This document shows, piece after piece, positions 40,540 to 52,385 of a DNA stretch of 64,000 nt. A program made the translations under genes and the position numbers. The notes beneath the pieces are model-generated. The model searched no databases. It saw only the letters and a list, made by a program, of their open reading frames with translations, and was not told the DNA's origin. The first letter of the stretch is position 1, and every line of letters starts with the position of its first letter. The stretch is taken from NCBI RefSeq assembly GCF_900105655.1, contig NZ_LT629787.1, positions 248,001 to 312,000 on the forward strand, written 5' to 3'. The stretch is from Halopseudomonas salegens. Its GTDB lineage: Bacteria > Pseudomonadota > Gammaproteobacteria > Pseudomonadales > Pseudomonadaceae.

Positions 40540-41783
40540 GCAAAAGCTATCTGGCTGTGCTGGCGGTCCTGCTGGTCGCTGCCTTGCTGGGCATGGCGGT
40601 GGCGGAGGATCCCGGTTACCTGTTGATTGCCTGGCGCAACGTGTCGCTGGAAACCAGTATCTGGGTGGGTCTGGCCTTTCTTCTCGCGCTCTGGTTGGGG
40701 TTGTCGCTGTTGCGTGCCCTGGTCCGTTTTCTGAATGCCTCCGGGCGCAAGATCAATCCCTGGTCGCGGCATAACCGCCAGCGCCGGGCCAATCTGGTGA
40801 CGACCCGGGGGTTGCTGGAGTTTGCCGAAGGGCACTGGAAAGCGGCCCAGCGTCTGCTGCAACGCTCGGCACCGGCTGCCGATCAACCCTTGATCAACTA
40901 TCTGGCGGCGGCCCGGGCGGCGCATGAACAGGGCGATTTTTCCGGCTCTGACGAGCTCTTGCGTGAAGCCTATGACAGCACTCCAAAAGCTGAAGTGGCG
41001 ATCGCGGTAACCCAGGCCCAGCTGCAGCTGGCGCGGGGTCAGTATGAACAGGCGCTGGCGACACTTACGCGTTTGCGCAAGCGTTACCCCAAGCATGTAT
41101 TTGCCCTCAAACTGATGAGCCGGCTGTATCTGCGCCTGCAGGACTGGGAGCGGCTGGAGGCGCTGTTGCCGGAACTGCGCAAACAGAAAGTGCTGCCGGC
41201 TGATGACTTGCAGCACCTGGAGCGAGAGGTGTATCAGGCCTTGTTGCAGCAGGCGGGAGAACGCGGGCAGCACCAGGCGCCCGGCGAAGCTCACCCGCTG
41301 ACCAGCTGCTGGGGCCGCTTGCCGAAAGCACTGCGTCAGGATCAGGAGATGTTGGCTGTGTATGCCGTGCAACTGCGTCTGCTAGGCCTGGATGCGACGG
41401 CCGAGGAAGCATTGCGACCCGAGCTGCGTCAGCAATACAGTGACCGGCTGATGCACCTCTATGGTCTGTTGTCCGGTGCTGATCCGCAGCGTCAACTGGC
41501 TACGGCGGAAAAGTGGCTGAGCGCGCAGCCGCACAACCCGGTATTGCTGTTGGCCCTGGGCCGCCTGGCTCTGCGTAACCAGCTGTGGGGCAAGGCACGC
41601 GAATATCTGGAAGCCAGTTTTCACAGCAAGAAGGATATTCAGACCTGTGCCGAGCTGGTGCGTTTGCTGGATCAGTTGGGTGAGGTGGCAGCCAGCCAGC
41701 GAGTGCTGCGTGCCGGCTTTGAACTGATGGCCGGCGATCTGCCAGCCTTGCCCTTGCCACAACGGGCACTGCCGGCGGAATAA
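40536..41783 (+). CDS. hemY: HemY-type tetratricopeptide membrane protein
   Basis: 415 aa. Two N-terminal membrane helices (residues ~3-20 and ~40-60), then TPR-like helices: WKAAQRLLQRSAPAADQP, YEQALATLTRLRKRYPKH and AREYLEASFHSKKD. This is the proteobacterial HemY of the hemCDXY operon, not the protoporphyrinogen oxidase called HemY in Bacillus. Role in tetrapyrrole synthesis is inferred from the operon. Starts in ATGA overlap with hemX. Confidence 0.93.
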   Translation: MSKSYLAVLAVLLVAALLGMAVAEDPGYLLIAWRNVSLETSIWVGLAFLLALWLGLSLLRALVRFLNASGRKINPWSRHNRQRRANLVTTRGLLEFAEGHWKAAQRLLQRSAPAADQPLINYLAAARAAHEQGDFSGSDELLREAYDSTPKAEVAIAVTQAQLQLARGQYEQALATLTRLRKRYPKHVFALKLMSRLYLRLQDWERLEALLPELRKQKVLPADDLQHLEREVYQALLQQAGERGQHQAPGEAHPLTSCWGRLPKALRQDQEMLAVYAVQLRLLGLDATAEEALRPELRQQYSDRLMHLYGLLSGADPQRQLATAEKWLSAQPHNPVLLLALGRLALRNQLWGKAREYLEASFHSKKDIQTCAELVRLLDQLGEVAASQRVLRAGFELMAGDLPALPLPQRALPAE

Positions 41784-41806
41784 ACCGTGACGTGCGCGGC
41801 TGTCTC

Positions 41807-42778
41807 TCAGTCGCGCGGTGCGTAGGCGAAGACGTCGGCGTGCATGTTGGCTGCCGGCATGCCAGCGGCGACCAGTGCATCCAGGGTGCCGTAGACCATA
41901 GGCGGTGAGCCGCTGGCAATGACGTGATAGGGGCTCAGGTCGATACCCAGATCTTCGATCACGGCTGCCGGCAGCAGCCCCTGGCGACCGGCCCAGCCGG
42001 CATCATCACTGACCACCTTGTGCATGAACAGATTGGGCATGTCTGCCCACTCTTCCCAGTAGGGCGCCTGATAGAAATCCGCTGCCTCGCGCACTCCCCA
42101 ATAGAGATGAATCGGCAGGGTAAAGCCGAGATGCCGGCAGTGCTCGATCAGGCTTTGCATCTGTGCCAGCCCGGTACCTGCGGCGATCAGAACCAGGGGG
42201 CCGGGCGGCAGGCTGGCCAGATGGCAATCGCCAAAGGGCAGCTTGACGTGGGCCATGCGTTCCCGCCGAATCTTTTCTACCATGGCCAGGGTTTGTTGTT
42301 CACGGGTGAGGATATGCAGTTCGATCAGTCGCTCTTCCGTGGGGGTGGATGCGATCGAGAAGGCTGAGAGCTGCTCGTCATCGCGCTCCAGCAGCAGGTA
42401 CTGGCCCGGGTGGTAATTGATCTTTTTGCCGGCCGGGGCGCGCAGGCGCAGGCGCCAGACGTCGGCGCCCAGGTTTTCGGCACTGTCCAGTTGGCAAGCC
42501 AGGGTATGCACCGGTAGCTCATCCGGGGCGAGCACCCCTTCCCAGTACAGCTCGCAGTCCGCCAGCGGCTGGGCAATACAGGTATAGAGCTCGCCGTGGT
42601 TGATCTCACTGTCAGCCATGCGCGCTTTGCCACTGATCAGGTTGGCGGTACAGACATGGCAATTGCCGTTGCGACAGCTTTGCGGTGCATCAAACCCCAA
42701 TCGCCGGGCGGCATCCAGAATACGCTCGCCGGGTTGCAGTTCTATCACGTGTCCGGAGGGTTGCAGGGTGACTTTCAT
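41807..42778 (-). CDS. Ferredoxin-type NAD(P)H-flavin reductase (CDP-6-deoxyglucoseen reductase-like)
   Basis: 323 aa. An N-terminal 2Fe-2S domain has ligands in [14 protein letters not shown] and YTCIAQ, followed by an FAD domain ([11 protein letters not shown], then AFSIAST) and an NAD domain ([17 protein letters not shown]-terminal VFAYAPRD). Electron-transfer protein of the Fre/oxygenase reductase class. Its ATG overlaps the ubiD stop by 4 nt, so it is made with UbiD and may supply reduced flavin for the prenylated-FMN system; that link is inference. Confidence 0.88.
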   Translation of the reverse strand: MKVTLQPSGHVIELQPGERILDAARRLGFDAPQSCRNGNCHVCTANLISGKARMADSEINHGELYTCIAQPLADCELYWEGVLAPDELPVHTLACQLDSAENLGADVWRLRLRAPAGKKINYHPGQYLLLERDDEQLSAFSIASTPTEERLIELHILTREQQTLAMVEKIRRERMAHVKLPFGDCHLASLPPGPLVLIAAGTGLAQMQSLIEHCRHLGFTLPIHLYWGVREAADFYQAPYWEEWADMPNLFMHKVVSDDAGWAGRQGLLPAAVIEDLGIDLSPYHVIASGSPPMVYGTLDALVAAGMPAANMHADVFAYAPRD

Positions 42779-44244
42779 CCATCAATTCCCAGTTCGGCCC
42801 AAAGGTTGTCGATACGGCTGACGATCGCCTTGTCCTGCTCGATGGCGGTGCCCCATTCACGATTGGTTTCACCCGGCCACTTGTTGGTGGCATCCAGACC
42901 CATTTTGCTGCCGAGGCCGGAAATCGGCGACGCAAAATCGAGGTAGTCAATCGGTGTATTGTCGATCAGTACGGTATCACGCTTGGGGTCCATGCGTGTG
43001 GTGATGGCCCAGATAACATCCTGCCAGTCGCGCACATTGACATCGTCGTCGGTGACAATAACGAATTTGGTGTACATGAACTGGCGCAGGAAGCTCCAGA
43101 CGCCGAGCATGACGCGCTTGGCATGACCGGGATACTGCTTCTTCATCGACACTACCGCCATGCGGTAGGAACAGCCCTCCGGCGGCAAATAGAAATCGGT
43201 GATTTCCGGAAATTGCTTCTGCAGTATGGGCACGAATACTTCGTTCAGGGCCACACCAAGGATGGCCGGTTCATCCGGTGGCCGTCCGGTATAGGTGCTG
43301 TGGTAGATCGGATCTTCCCGCCGGGTGATGCGCTCGACGGTGAATACCGGGAAACGGTCGACTTCGTTGTAATAGCCGGTATGGTCGCCAAAGGGGCCTT
43401 CGTCTGCCATCTCATCGGGGTGGATGACCCCTTCCAGGATGATTTCGGCACTGGCCGGCACCTGCAGTTCCGAACCGCGACATTTCACCAGGCGGGTGCG
43501 TTCGCCGCGCAGCAAGCCGGCAAAGGCATATTCGGACAGGGTATCCGGCACCGGGGTGACAGCGCCGAGAATGGTTGCCGGGTCGGCGCCCAGGGCGACG
43601 GCAATCGGGAAGGGCTGGCCGGGGTGCGTCTGTTTCCATTCATGAAAATCCAGTGCGCCGCCACGGTGGCTGAGCCAGCGCATGATGACCTTGTTGCGGC
43701 CAATCACCTGCTGCCGGTAGATTCCCATGTTCTGGCGTTCTTTGAGCGGTCCTTTGGTGACAACCAGCCCCCAGGTAATCAGCGGGCCGGCATCGCCGGG
43801 CCAGCAGGTTTGCACCGGTATGCGTGACAGATCGACGTCCTCACCTTCTTCAATGACCGCCTGGCAGGGCGCATCACGCACCACCTTGGGTGCCATGGCG
43901 AGTACTTTCTTGAAGATCGGCAGCTTGGACCAGGCGTCTTTCAGACCCTTGGGCGGATCAGGTTCCTTGAGGTAGGCGAGCAGTTTGCCGATTTCGCGCA
44001 GCTCGCTGACATCGCTGGCACCCATGCCGAGGGCGACGCGCTCAGGCGTGCCAAACAGGTTGCCGAGTACCGGCATACTATGGCCAGTGGGATTCTCGAA
44101 CAGCAAGGCCGGGCCGCCCATACGCAGGGTGCGGTCACAGACTTCGGTCATTTCCAGCACGGGGGAGATCGGCGTCTGGATGCGCTTGAGTTCGCCGCGC
44201 TGTTCCAGGCCCTTGATGAAGTCGCGTAGATCGGAGTATTGCAT
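42775..44244 (-). CDS. ubiD: 3-octaprenyl-4-hydroxybenzoate decarboxylase UbiD
   Basis: 489 aa from ATG 44244 ([15 protein letters not shown]); P. aeruginosa UbiD is 488, which supports this start over an ATG six codons earlier. Prenylated-FMN-dependent decarboxylase of ubiquinone synthesis. Catalytic region [16 protein letters not shown] supplies the Glu/Asp of the E-R-E set, with [17 protein letters not shown] at the N-terminus. Followed in overlap by the reductase gene. Confidence 0.96.
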   Translation of the reverse strand: MQYSDLRDFIKGLEQRGELKRIQTPISPVLEMTEVCDRTLRMGGPALLFENPTGHSMPVLGNLFGTPERVALGMGASDVSELREIGKLLAYLKEPDPPKGLKDAWSKLPIFKKVLAMAPKVVRDAPCQAVIEEGEDVDLSRIPVQTCWPGDAGPLITWGLVVTKGPLKERQNMGIYRQQVIGRNKVIMRWLSHRGGALDFHEWKQTHPGQPFPIAVALGADPATILGAVTPVPDTLSEYAFAGLLRGERTRLVKCRGSELQVPASAEIILEGVIHPDEMADEGPFGDHTGYYNEVDRFPVFTVERITRREDPIYHSTYTGRPPDEPAILGVALNEVFVPILQKQFPEITDFYLPPEGCSYRMAVVSMKKQYPGHAKRVMLGVWSFLRQFMYTKFVIVTDDDVNVRDWQDVIWAITTRMDPKRDTVLIDNTPIDYLDFASPISGLGSKMGLDATNKWPGETNREWGTAIEQDKAIVSRIDNLWAELGIDG

Positions 44245-44265
44245 GGCAGCTTCAGGCCTCAAGCA

Positions 44266-44299
44266 ACGGGCGGCGAACCGGAATCAGTTCGCCGCCCGT
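44266..44299. repeat. 13-bp perfect stem-loop just upstream of ubiD
   Basis: ACGGGCGGCGAAC, an 8-nt loop, GTTCGCCGCCCGT, starting 22 nt before the ubiD ATG. No T-tract follows on either strand. It could hinder or regulate ubiD translation or transcription, or act as an early terminator; none is proven. Confidence 0.55.
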
Positions 44300-44437
44300 G
44301 AATTGGATGTGAAGCGCATTATGCCGACTGGGCGGCAACAGCAACAGGGTAAATTGCTACAAGTTTGTGCGGATAACTAGCTGGTAACCACATAAATATC
44401 ACTGATTTTATCGGTTTCTGTGTGTCGGCCTGATTGT

Positions 44438-44655
44438 CGTTGACCGGCTCTGGACACGCCGTAAACCCCCTTCGGGACCGGCCAGCCGATCACAGATCGG
44501 CTGTCGTTCGGCTGCACACGAAGCAGTGCTTCGTAATCGCTTGCCTCACCCCTACGGGCTCGTAGATGCACTGGCAGAAAATTGCTCCTGCATTTTCTGC
44601 TCTTCCGCCATCCTTGGCGGTCGCCTGGCATCTAACGGTCCAGAGCCGGTCAACG
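44438..44655. repeat. 218-bp multi-hairpin element with 18-bp perfect terminal inverted repeats
   Basis: The left arm CGTTGACCGGCTCTGGAC and the right arm GTCCAGAGCCGGTCAACG are exact complements. Inside lie several separate hairpins: AGCCGATCACAGATCGGCT, ACGAAGCAGTGCTTCGT, CTACGGGCTCGTAG, CAGAAAAT...ATTTTCTG and CGCCATCCTTGGCG. No open frame. This fills most of the 475-bp gap between ubiD (5' end) and rho (3' end); 44300-44437 and 44656-44719 show nothing recognisable. Either a MITE-like dispersed element or a structured RNA; no target duplication was found. Confidence 0.75.
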
Positions 44656-44719
44656 CCAACCAGGCTGTTGGAGACTGTGCAATTAATCAGTGTTTCGGTT
44701 AACGCTTGTAGCTTGCTGC

Positions 44720-45985
<1,266 letters not shown>

Positions 45986-46128
45986 AGGTTTGCTGGAATG
46001 TAGTTTCGGCAGGACGGGTTGGTCTTGGGCCGCCGCGGGACAAGCCACGCAGGGCAATTGAGTTGTTCAGGATGCAGTCGGAAATGCCACGGCCGTAGGA
46101 GTCGGCAGGGAATTGGTTGATAAACTTA

Positions 46129-46145
46129 TCACCGCTTGGCGGTGA
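46129..46145 (-). terminator. Possible terminator of trxA
   Basis: TCACCGC, a 3-nt loop, GCGGTGA lies about 60 nt downstream of the trxA stop. On the minus strand it is followed by TAAGTTTATC, a weak T-rich tail. A short but symmetric stem; also placed between trxA and rho transcription. Confidence 0.45.
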
Positions 46146-46203
46146 CGTCCAGCCCGGATTGGCTCCGGGCCGGAAAATGCTGACAGCAGAGCCGACTTCA
46201 GAC

Positions 46204-46530
46204 TCAGATATTGCTGTCGAGGAAGGCTGTCAGTTGAGATTTCGACAGGGCACCGACCTTGGTCGCTTCGACATTGCCGTCCTTGAACAGCATCAGCGTC
46301 GGAATGCCGCGCACGCCAAACTTGGGCGGGGTTTCCTGATTGTCATCGATATTCAATTTGCAGATTTTCAGTTTGCCGGCGTAATCCTTGGCAATCTCGT
46401 CCAGTACCGGGGCAATCATCTTGCAGGGGCCGCACCACTCGGCCCAGTAGTCGACCAGCACGGGGCTGTCGGACTTGATGACTTCGGCCTCGAAGCTGCT
46501 GTCACTCACGTGCACGATCAAATCGCTCAT
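46204..46530 (-). CDS. trxA: Thioredoxin
   Basis: 108 aa from ATG 46530 ([14 protein letters not shown]), with GGAG about 7 nt upstream. Redox-active WCGPC with C33 and C36, cis-proline segment [12 protein letters not shown], and C-terminal [14 protein letters not shown]. Cytoplasmic general disulfide reductase. The rho-trxA-ppx neighbourhood is the standard gamma-proteobacterial one; ppx diverges 173 bp upstream. Confidence 0.98.
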   Translation of the reverse strand: MSDLIVHVSDSSFEAEVIKSDSPVLVDYWAEWCGPCKMIAPVLDEIAKDYAGKLKICKLNIDDNQETPPKFGVRGIPTLMLFKDGNVEATKVGALSKSQLTAFLDSNI

Positions 46531-46703
46531 TCTGTTCTCCAAAGGTAAGCTGCTACTTGACTGCATCATAGCACCGGAGCGGGCGCTGACGGAAGGTGGC
46601 CCGGGTTTCATCGCCCGCCGTTGCGTTGAAACGGCGACAGACGCTAGTCAGTCGCCCGATCGGGAGTGTTAGAATCGGGGCACAGTTGGCAAAGGCCGGG
46701 AAC

Positions 46704-48209
46704 ATGACGCAGAAAACACCGCAGGACCACCCTTTGATTGCCGCGATTGATCTGGGCTCGAACAGTTTTCATATGGTATTGGCCAGGGTTGAGCAGGGCG
46801 AAATCCGTTTGTTGGAGCGCCTGGGCGAGAAGGTGCAGTTGGCCGCGGGGCTGGATGCTGAGGGCATGCTCAGTGAAGACGCGATGCAGCGAGGGCTGGA
46901 CTGCTTGCGCCGTTTTGCCCAATTGATCAATGGTCTGCCGCGTGGCGCGGTACGCGTGGTGGGTACCAATGCCTTGCGTGAAGCGCGCAATCGCGCCAGC
47001 TTCATGCGCCCGGCCCAGCAGTTGCTGGGGCACCGGGTCGAGGTGATTTCCGGGCGTGAAGAGGCGCGGCTGATTTACCTTGGCGTGGCCCATACGCTGG
47101 CTGATGATGCGGGCCGGCGCCTGGTGGTGGATATTGGCGGCGGCAGCACCGAGTTCATTGTCGGTGAGCGCTTTGAGTCGCTGTTGCGGGAAAGCCTCGG
47201 TATGGGCTGTGTCTCCTTTGCCCAGCAGTTCTTTCCGGGTGGGGCGATCTCTTCGGCGGCCTATGCCAGGGCCTATACCGCTGCCCGCCTGGAACTGATG
47301 AATATTGATCAGGCGATCAATCGTCTCGACTGGCAGGAAGCGGTCGGTGCCTCGGGTACCATTCGTACGCTGGGGCAATGCCTGCAGGCAGCCGGCAAAG
47401 GCCAGGGTGAGGTCAACCGGGATGGGATTCAGTGGCTCAAACGCAAGCTGCTGAAAAGCAGCCATATTGATCAACTGGATCTGGATGGGCTGAAAGATGA
47501 GCGGCGCCCGATTCTGCCTTCCGGGCTGGCAATCATGGAAGCGAGCTTTGACGCGTTGGGCATCGAGTCAATGCAGCATTCCGAGGGTGCCCTGCGTGAG
47601 GGTGTGCTGTATGACCTGCTGGGTCGCCAACGGCACGAGGATGTGCGTGAGCGCACCCTGGCAGCCTTGATCGAGCGCTACCATGTGGATCGCGAGCAGG
47701 CCGAGCGGGTCGAAAGCAAGGCTTTGAGACTGCTCGGCAAGGTGAGCGATGCCTGGGGGCCGTTTGAAGACAAGCAGGTCGACATGCTGCGCTGGGCGGC
47801 GCGGGTACATGAGGTCGGTCTGGATATTGCGCACAGCCAGTATCACAAGCACGGCGCCTATCTGATCGAGCATGCGGACTTGCCCGGTTTCTCGCGTCAG
47901 GAGCAGCAGGTGCTGGCATTGCTGGTCTGGGGGCACAGGCGCAATCTGCCCAATCGAACCCGCCTGGCTGACTTCAGTGATGACAGCCAGTGGATTTTAC
48001 GTTTGTGCATGCTGCTGCGACTGGCCATCCTGTATCACCACATCCGCGGTTATCAGAGCATGCCAACGCTCAAGGCGCGGGCAGGCGAGAACAGTCTGGT
48101 TCTGGAATTTCCTGCTGGCTGGCTGGATGACAACCCGTTGACCCAGGCCGACTTCCAGCAGGAAGCGGCCTATTGGGACAAGGTTGGTTACACCTTGACC
48201 GTGCGCTGA
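46704..48209 (+). CDS. ppx: Exopolyphosphatase
   Basis: 501 aa from ATG 46704 ([14 protein letters not shown]). Hydrolyses terminal phosphate from polyphosphate. Actin-like ATPase fold with [25 protein letters not shown] and [10 protein letters not shown], then an HD-like C-terminal part ([24 protein letters not shown]). Convergent with ppk: the last 22 nt of the two coding regions overlap, so both proteins share those bases on opposite strands. Confidence 0.96.
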   Translation: MTQKTPQDHPLIAAIDLGSNSFHMVLARVEQGEIRLLERLGEKVQLAAGLDAEGMLSEDAMQRGLDCLRRFAQLINGLPRGAVRVVGTNALREARNRASFMRPAQQLLGHRVEVISGREEARLIYLGVAHTLADDAGRRLVVDIGGGSTEFIVGERFESLLRESLGMGCVSFAQQFFPGGAISSAAYARAYTAARLELMNIDQAINRLDWQEAVGASGTIRTLGQCLQAAGKGQGEVNRDGIQWLKRKLLKSSHIDQLDLDGLKDERRPILPSGLAIMEASFDALGIESMQHSEGALREGVLYDLLGRQRHEDVRERTLAALIERYHVDREQAERVESKALRLLGKVSDAWGPFEDKQVDMLRWAARVHEVGLDIAHSQYHKHGAYLIEHADLPGFSRQEQQVLALLVWGHRRNLPNRTRLADFSDDSQWILRLCMLLRLAILYHHIRGYQSMPTLKARAGENSLVLEFPAGWLDDNPLTQADFQQEAAYWDKVGYTLTVR

Positions 48210-50374
48210 GGCGAGCTGGACAGCTTCTCCAGCAGGATTGCCTGGGCGCTGCGCGGGTTCTGGTTGCCACTCGGGCTGCTGAGTACATAGCTGCCATCTG
48301 ACTGCAGCACCCAGCTGTGGGTATTGTCGCTGATGAACGCCTGCAGCTCCTGACGGGCTCGCGTGGTCAGACGTTTGCCCTCCAGCGGGAAACAGGTTTC
48401 CACCCGGTTGTCCAGATTCCGCTCCATCATGTCGGCACTCGACATCCAGACCTGCTCCTGGCCGCCATTGAGGAAGTAGTACACCCGGCTGTGCTCAAGG
48501 AAGCGGCCAATGATCGAACGCACCGTGATGTTGTGCGATACGCCGGGAACCCCGGGCCGCAAACAGCACATGCCGCGAATGATCAGCTCGATTTTTACCC
48601 CGGCCTGCGAGGCTTTGTACAATGCCTTGATCACCTTGGCATCGGTCAGTGCATTGGCTTTGGCGATGATATGCGCCGGCTTGCCGGCCTGGGCATTCAG
48701 GGTTTCCCGGTTGATCAGCTCCAGCAGGCGCTTTTTCAGCGTGAAGGGCGCTTGCAGGAGTTTTTTCATCCGCTGGGTCTTGCCCATGCCGATCAACTGG
48801 TTGAACAGTTTGTGCACATCTTCCGTCAGCGCCAGATCGGAGCTGAGCAGGCTGTAATCGGTATACAGGCGTGCATTGCCGGCATGGTAATTGCCGGTGC
48901 CCAGATGCACATAGCGCTTCAGTGCGCGGTCTTCGCGGCGCAGCACCAGTACCATCTTGGCGTGGGTCTTGTACCCGACCACCCCGTAGATGACCACGGC
49001 GCCGGCCTGTTGCAGACGGCTGGCCAGTTGCAGGTTGGACTCTTCATCAAAGCGCGCACGCAGCTCGATCACCACGGTGACTTCCTTGCCGTTACGCGCG
49101 GCGTCGACCAGGGCGTTGACGATTTCCGAGTTGGCCCCGGTGCGATACAGCGTTTGCTTGATCGCCAGTACATTGGGATCTTGCGCCGCCTGGCGCAACA
49201 GGTCGATGACCGGACTGAAGGACTCGTAGGGATGCAGCAGCAGGATGTCCTGTTTGCTGATGGCCTGAAACAGGTTGTCGGAATTCATCAGCATTTTCGG
49301 GATGCCCGGGCTGAAGCTGGGGAATTGCAATTCCTCGTGGTTTTCCAGGCCGGTAATCGAGAACAGCCGAGTCAGGTTGACCGGGCCTTTGACTTCATAC
49401 AATTCGCTCTCGTTCAGACCGAATTGACGCAGGAGAAAGTCGGTCAGGGGTTTCGGGCAATTGTCTGCAACCTCCAGACGCACGGCATCGCCGTAGCGGC
49501 GTGACAGTAGTTCGCCGCGCAGGGCGCGGGCCAGATCGTCGACTTCGTCGGGGTCGACAATCAGGTCCGCGTTGCGGGTCAGGCGGAACTGGTAACAGCC
49601 CAGCACTTTCATGCCGGGGAACAGGTCGTCGGCATGGTTGTGAATGATCGACGACAGGAAGACAAAATTGTCCCCGCCGCTGCACAGCTCATCTGGCAGT
49701 TTGATCAGACGCGGCAGCGAGCGCGGTGCCGGAATAATCGCCAGACCGGAATCGCGGCCAAAGGAGTCGACGCCTTCCAGCTGCACGATAAAGTTGAGGC
49801 TCTTGTTCACCAGCAATGGAAACGGGTGAGTCGGATCCAACCCGATCGGGCTGATGATGGGGGCGACCTCCTGACGGAAATAGCGTCGAATCCACAGGGT
49901 CTGTTTGTGCGTCCACTGGTGGCGGCGAACAAAGCGAATACCTTTTTCGGCCATTTGCGGCAGCAGGGTGTCATTCAGGATGCTGTACTGGCGCCTCACT
50001 TGCTGGTGCGCCAGTTCGCTGATCTTGCTCAATACCTGCTGCGGCTGCAGCCCGTCCGGTCCGGTCATCTCACGCGCAAAGGTGATCTGCTTTTTCAGCC
50101 CGGCCACGCGAATTTCAAAGAATTCGTCCATGTTGCTGGAGAAAATCAGCAGGAACTTCAGCCGTTCGAGCAAGGGATAGCTTTCATCCAGTGCCTGTTC
50201 CAGTACGCGAATGTTGAACTGCAACTGCGACAGCTCGCGGTGGATGTACAGCTCGGGCGCGTTGATGTCGACCGCTGGCGTTGGCTCAACCACGGGCGTG
50301 GGCGTGGCCCTGCTGGTCTCGGGCGGATTGCTGTCGGGGTTGTTCAGCACCTGGCTGTCGGTGGCATCCTGCAT
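48188..50374 (-). CDS. ppk: Polyphosphate kinase 1
   Basis: 728 aa. Makes polyphosphate from ATP, reversibly. N-terminal domain [21 protein letters not shown], catalytic segment [24 protein letters not shown] with the His to be phosphorylated, and [15 protein letters not shown] Pro/Thr-rich N-terminal extension of about 38 residues precedes the conserved part; GAGGACACC stands before the ATG. Overlaps ppx at the 3' end by 22 nt. Confidence 0.96.
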   Translation of the reverse strand: MQDATDSQVLNNPDSNPPETSRATPTPVVEPTPAVDINAPELYIHRELSQLQFNIRVLEQALDESYPLLERLKFLLIFSSNMDEFFEIRVAGLKKQITFAREMTGPDGLQPQQVLSKISELAHQQVRRQYSILNDTLLPQMAEKGIRFVRRHQWTHKQTLWIRRYFRQEVAPIISPIGLDPTHPFPLLVNKSLNFIVQLEGVDSFGRDSGLAIIPAPRSLPRLIKLPDELCSGGDNFVFLSSIIHNHADDLFPGMKVLGCYQFRLTRNADLIVDPDEVDDLARALRGELLSRRYGDAVRLEVADNCPKPLTDFLLRQFGLNESELYEVKGPVNLTRLFSITGLENHEELQFPSFSPGIPKMLMNSDNLFQAISKQDILLLHPYESFSPVIDLLRQAAQDPNVLAIKQTLYRTGANSEIVNALVDAARNGKEVTVVIELRARFDEESNLQLASRLQQAGAVVIYGVVGYKTHAKMVLVLRREDRALKRYVHLGTGNYHAGNARLYTDYSLLSSDLALTEDVHKLFNQLIGMGKTQRMKKLLQAPFTLKKRLLELINRETLNAQAGKPAHIIAKANALTDAKVIKALYKASQAGVKIELIIRGMCCLRPGVPGVSHNITVRSIIGRFLEHSRVYYFLNGGQEQVWMSSADMMERNLDNRVETCFPLEGKRLTTRARQELQAFISDNTHSWVLQSDGSYVLSSPSGNQNPRSAQAILLEKLSSSPQRTVKV

Positions 50375-50386
50375 GGTGTCCTCGTA

Positions 50387-51433
<1,047 letters not shown>

Positions 51434-51436
51434 TTA

Positions 51437-51701
51437 AGGAGCCTCTGAATAACTTCTTGCATGCTCAGGCTTTCAGGCTGGCGCGTAATCAAGGCGCAAT
51501 TTTGTCGGTGTATGTCGATCCAGCAAAAAATTGCAACGAAGAGTACGTGCCAGCCTGAAAGCCCCGAAGGGCGTGTCCTGAAGCGCACATCTGCGGCACT
51601 TTGTTGCTCGTAAAGGCAACCAGCATTCACGTCGCAACCAAGCTCAGCATCTGCACGCTTCAGGTCACGCTGAGCACGCAAGAAGTTATTCAGAGGCTCC
51701 T
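51437..51701. repeat. 265-bp MITE-like element with 32-bp terminal inverted repeats
   Basis: The left arm begins AGGAGCCTCTGAATAACTTC (51437) and the right arm ends with its exact complement (51701). Pairing continues inward through TGCTCAG for 32 bp with one mismatch. A second internal stem pairs GGCTTTCAGGCTGGC (51468-51482) with GCCAGCCTGAAAGCC (51549-51563); a third imperfect one pairs CCTGAAGCGCACATCTGC with GCATCTGCACGCTTCAGG. No transposase. Probably a non-autonomous element mobilised by a related IS. It fills most of the 425-bp hemB-51826 gap. No clear target duplication. Confidence 0.8.
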
Positions 51702-51773
51702 GAAGGATATAGCACATAATTATGACTGAAATGCGACGGCAAGCGTAACCGTGCATCAAAGCGTGTTTTTTCT

Positions 51774-51801
51774 TTGACGATATCTATACAAAGTGTATTA
51801 T
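51774..51801 (+). promoter_or_regulatory. Sigma-70-type promoter for the thioredoxin-like gene
   Basis: TTGACG, a 16-bp spacer, TATTAT; the -10 box lies about 25 bp before the ATG at 51826, and AGGGG precedes that ATG. Good agreement with TTGACA/TATAAT. It is the only strong promoter-like sequence between the MITE-like element and this gene. Confidence 0.6.
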
Positions 51802-51825
51802 CTGGTATAAGTAATAGGGGCAAGA

Positions 51826-52380
51826 ATGCGAACCTGGCAGCGCAACACTCTGGTAGCAGTACTTCTGCTGATGTGGGCCGGCGGAATCACCTGGGCTTTC
51901 TGGTGGTTTGAGGCGCGCTACTTGCGCAACTTTGAGCGCCAGGCCTTTTTTCAGGGGGTTGAAGTGACGCCGCCTTTCTCTCCCGGTCAGGTGCAGGTAC
52001 TGCATGTCTGGCAGGCAGACTGCCCGTGCAGCGCTGGTCACGAGGCTTACGTGGAAGAAATGACGCGCCGCTTCAGTGATCGTGGCGTGCGCTTTGCTCG
52101 CAGCGGTCAAGTTGAAACGCACGGATTGGGAGCCGTCTTAAAGGAACTGCCCTATTGGCCGATACCAGAAGAGTGGAGTCATTGGCCGGGGGCACCCTCG
52201 ATTGCCATCTGGGCTGCCGACGGCACATTGTCCTACGTCGGGCCCTATAGCGACGGAGCGCACTGCAACAGCGATAGCAGCTTTGTCGAACCGGTTATTC
52301 AGCGCTTGTTGGCGGGTGGTTCGGTAAACATAACCCGGCAGGACACCGTGTCCTGTCTGTGTGAATCAGGCAACGAGTAA
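51826..52380 (+). CDS. Membrane-anchored thioredoxin-like protein (DUF6436-type)
   Basis: 184 aa. One N-terminal helix ([19 protein letters not shown]), then a periplasmic thioredoxin-like part: [24 protein letters not shown] holds a CPC in place of the Cxx[28 protein letters not shown] gives the cis-Pro-like region. The C-terminus is Cys-rich (VSCLCESGN). Family name from memory; redox function not shown. The chemoreceptor gene follows after 5 nt, suggesting a two-gene unit driven by the promoter at 51774. Confidence 0.75.
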   Translation: MRTWQRNTLVAVLLLMWAGGITWAFWWFEARYLRNFERQAFFQGVEVTPPFSPGQVQVLHVWQADCPCSAGHEAYVEEMTRRFSDRGVRFARSGQVETHGLGAVLKELPYWPIPEEWSHWPGAPSIAIWAADGTLSYVGPYSDGAHCNSDSSFVEPVIQRLLAGGSVNITRQDTVSCLCESGNE

Positions 52381-52385
52381 TCATT

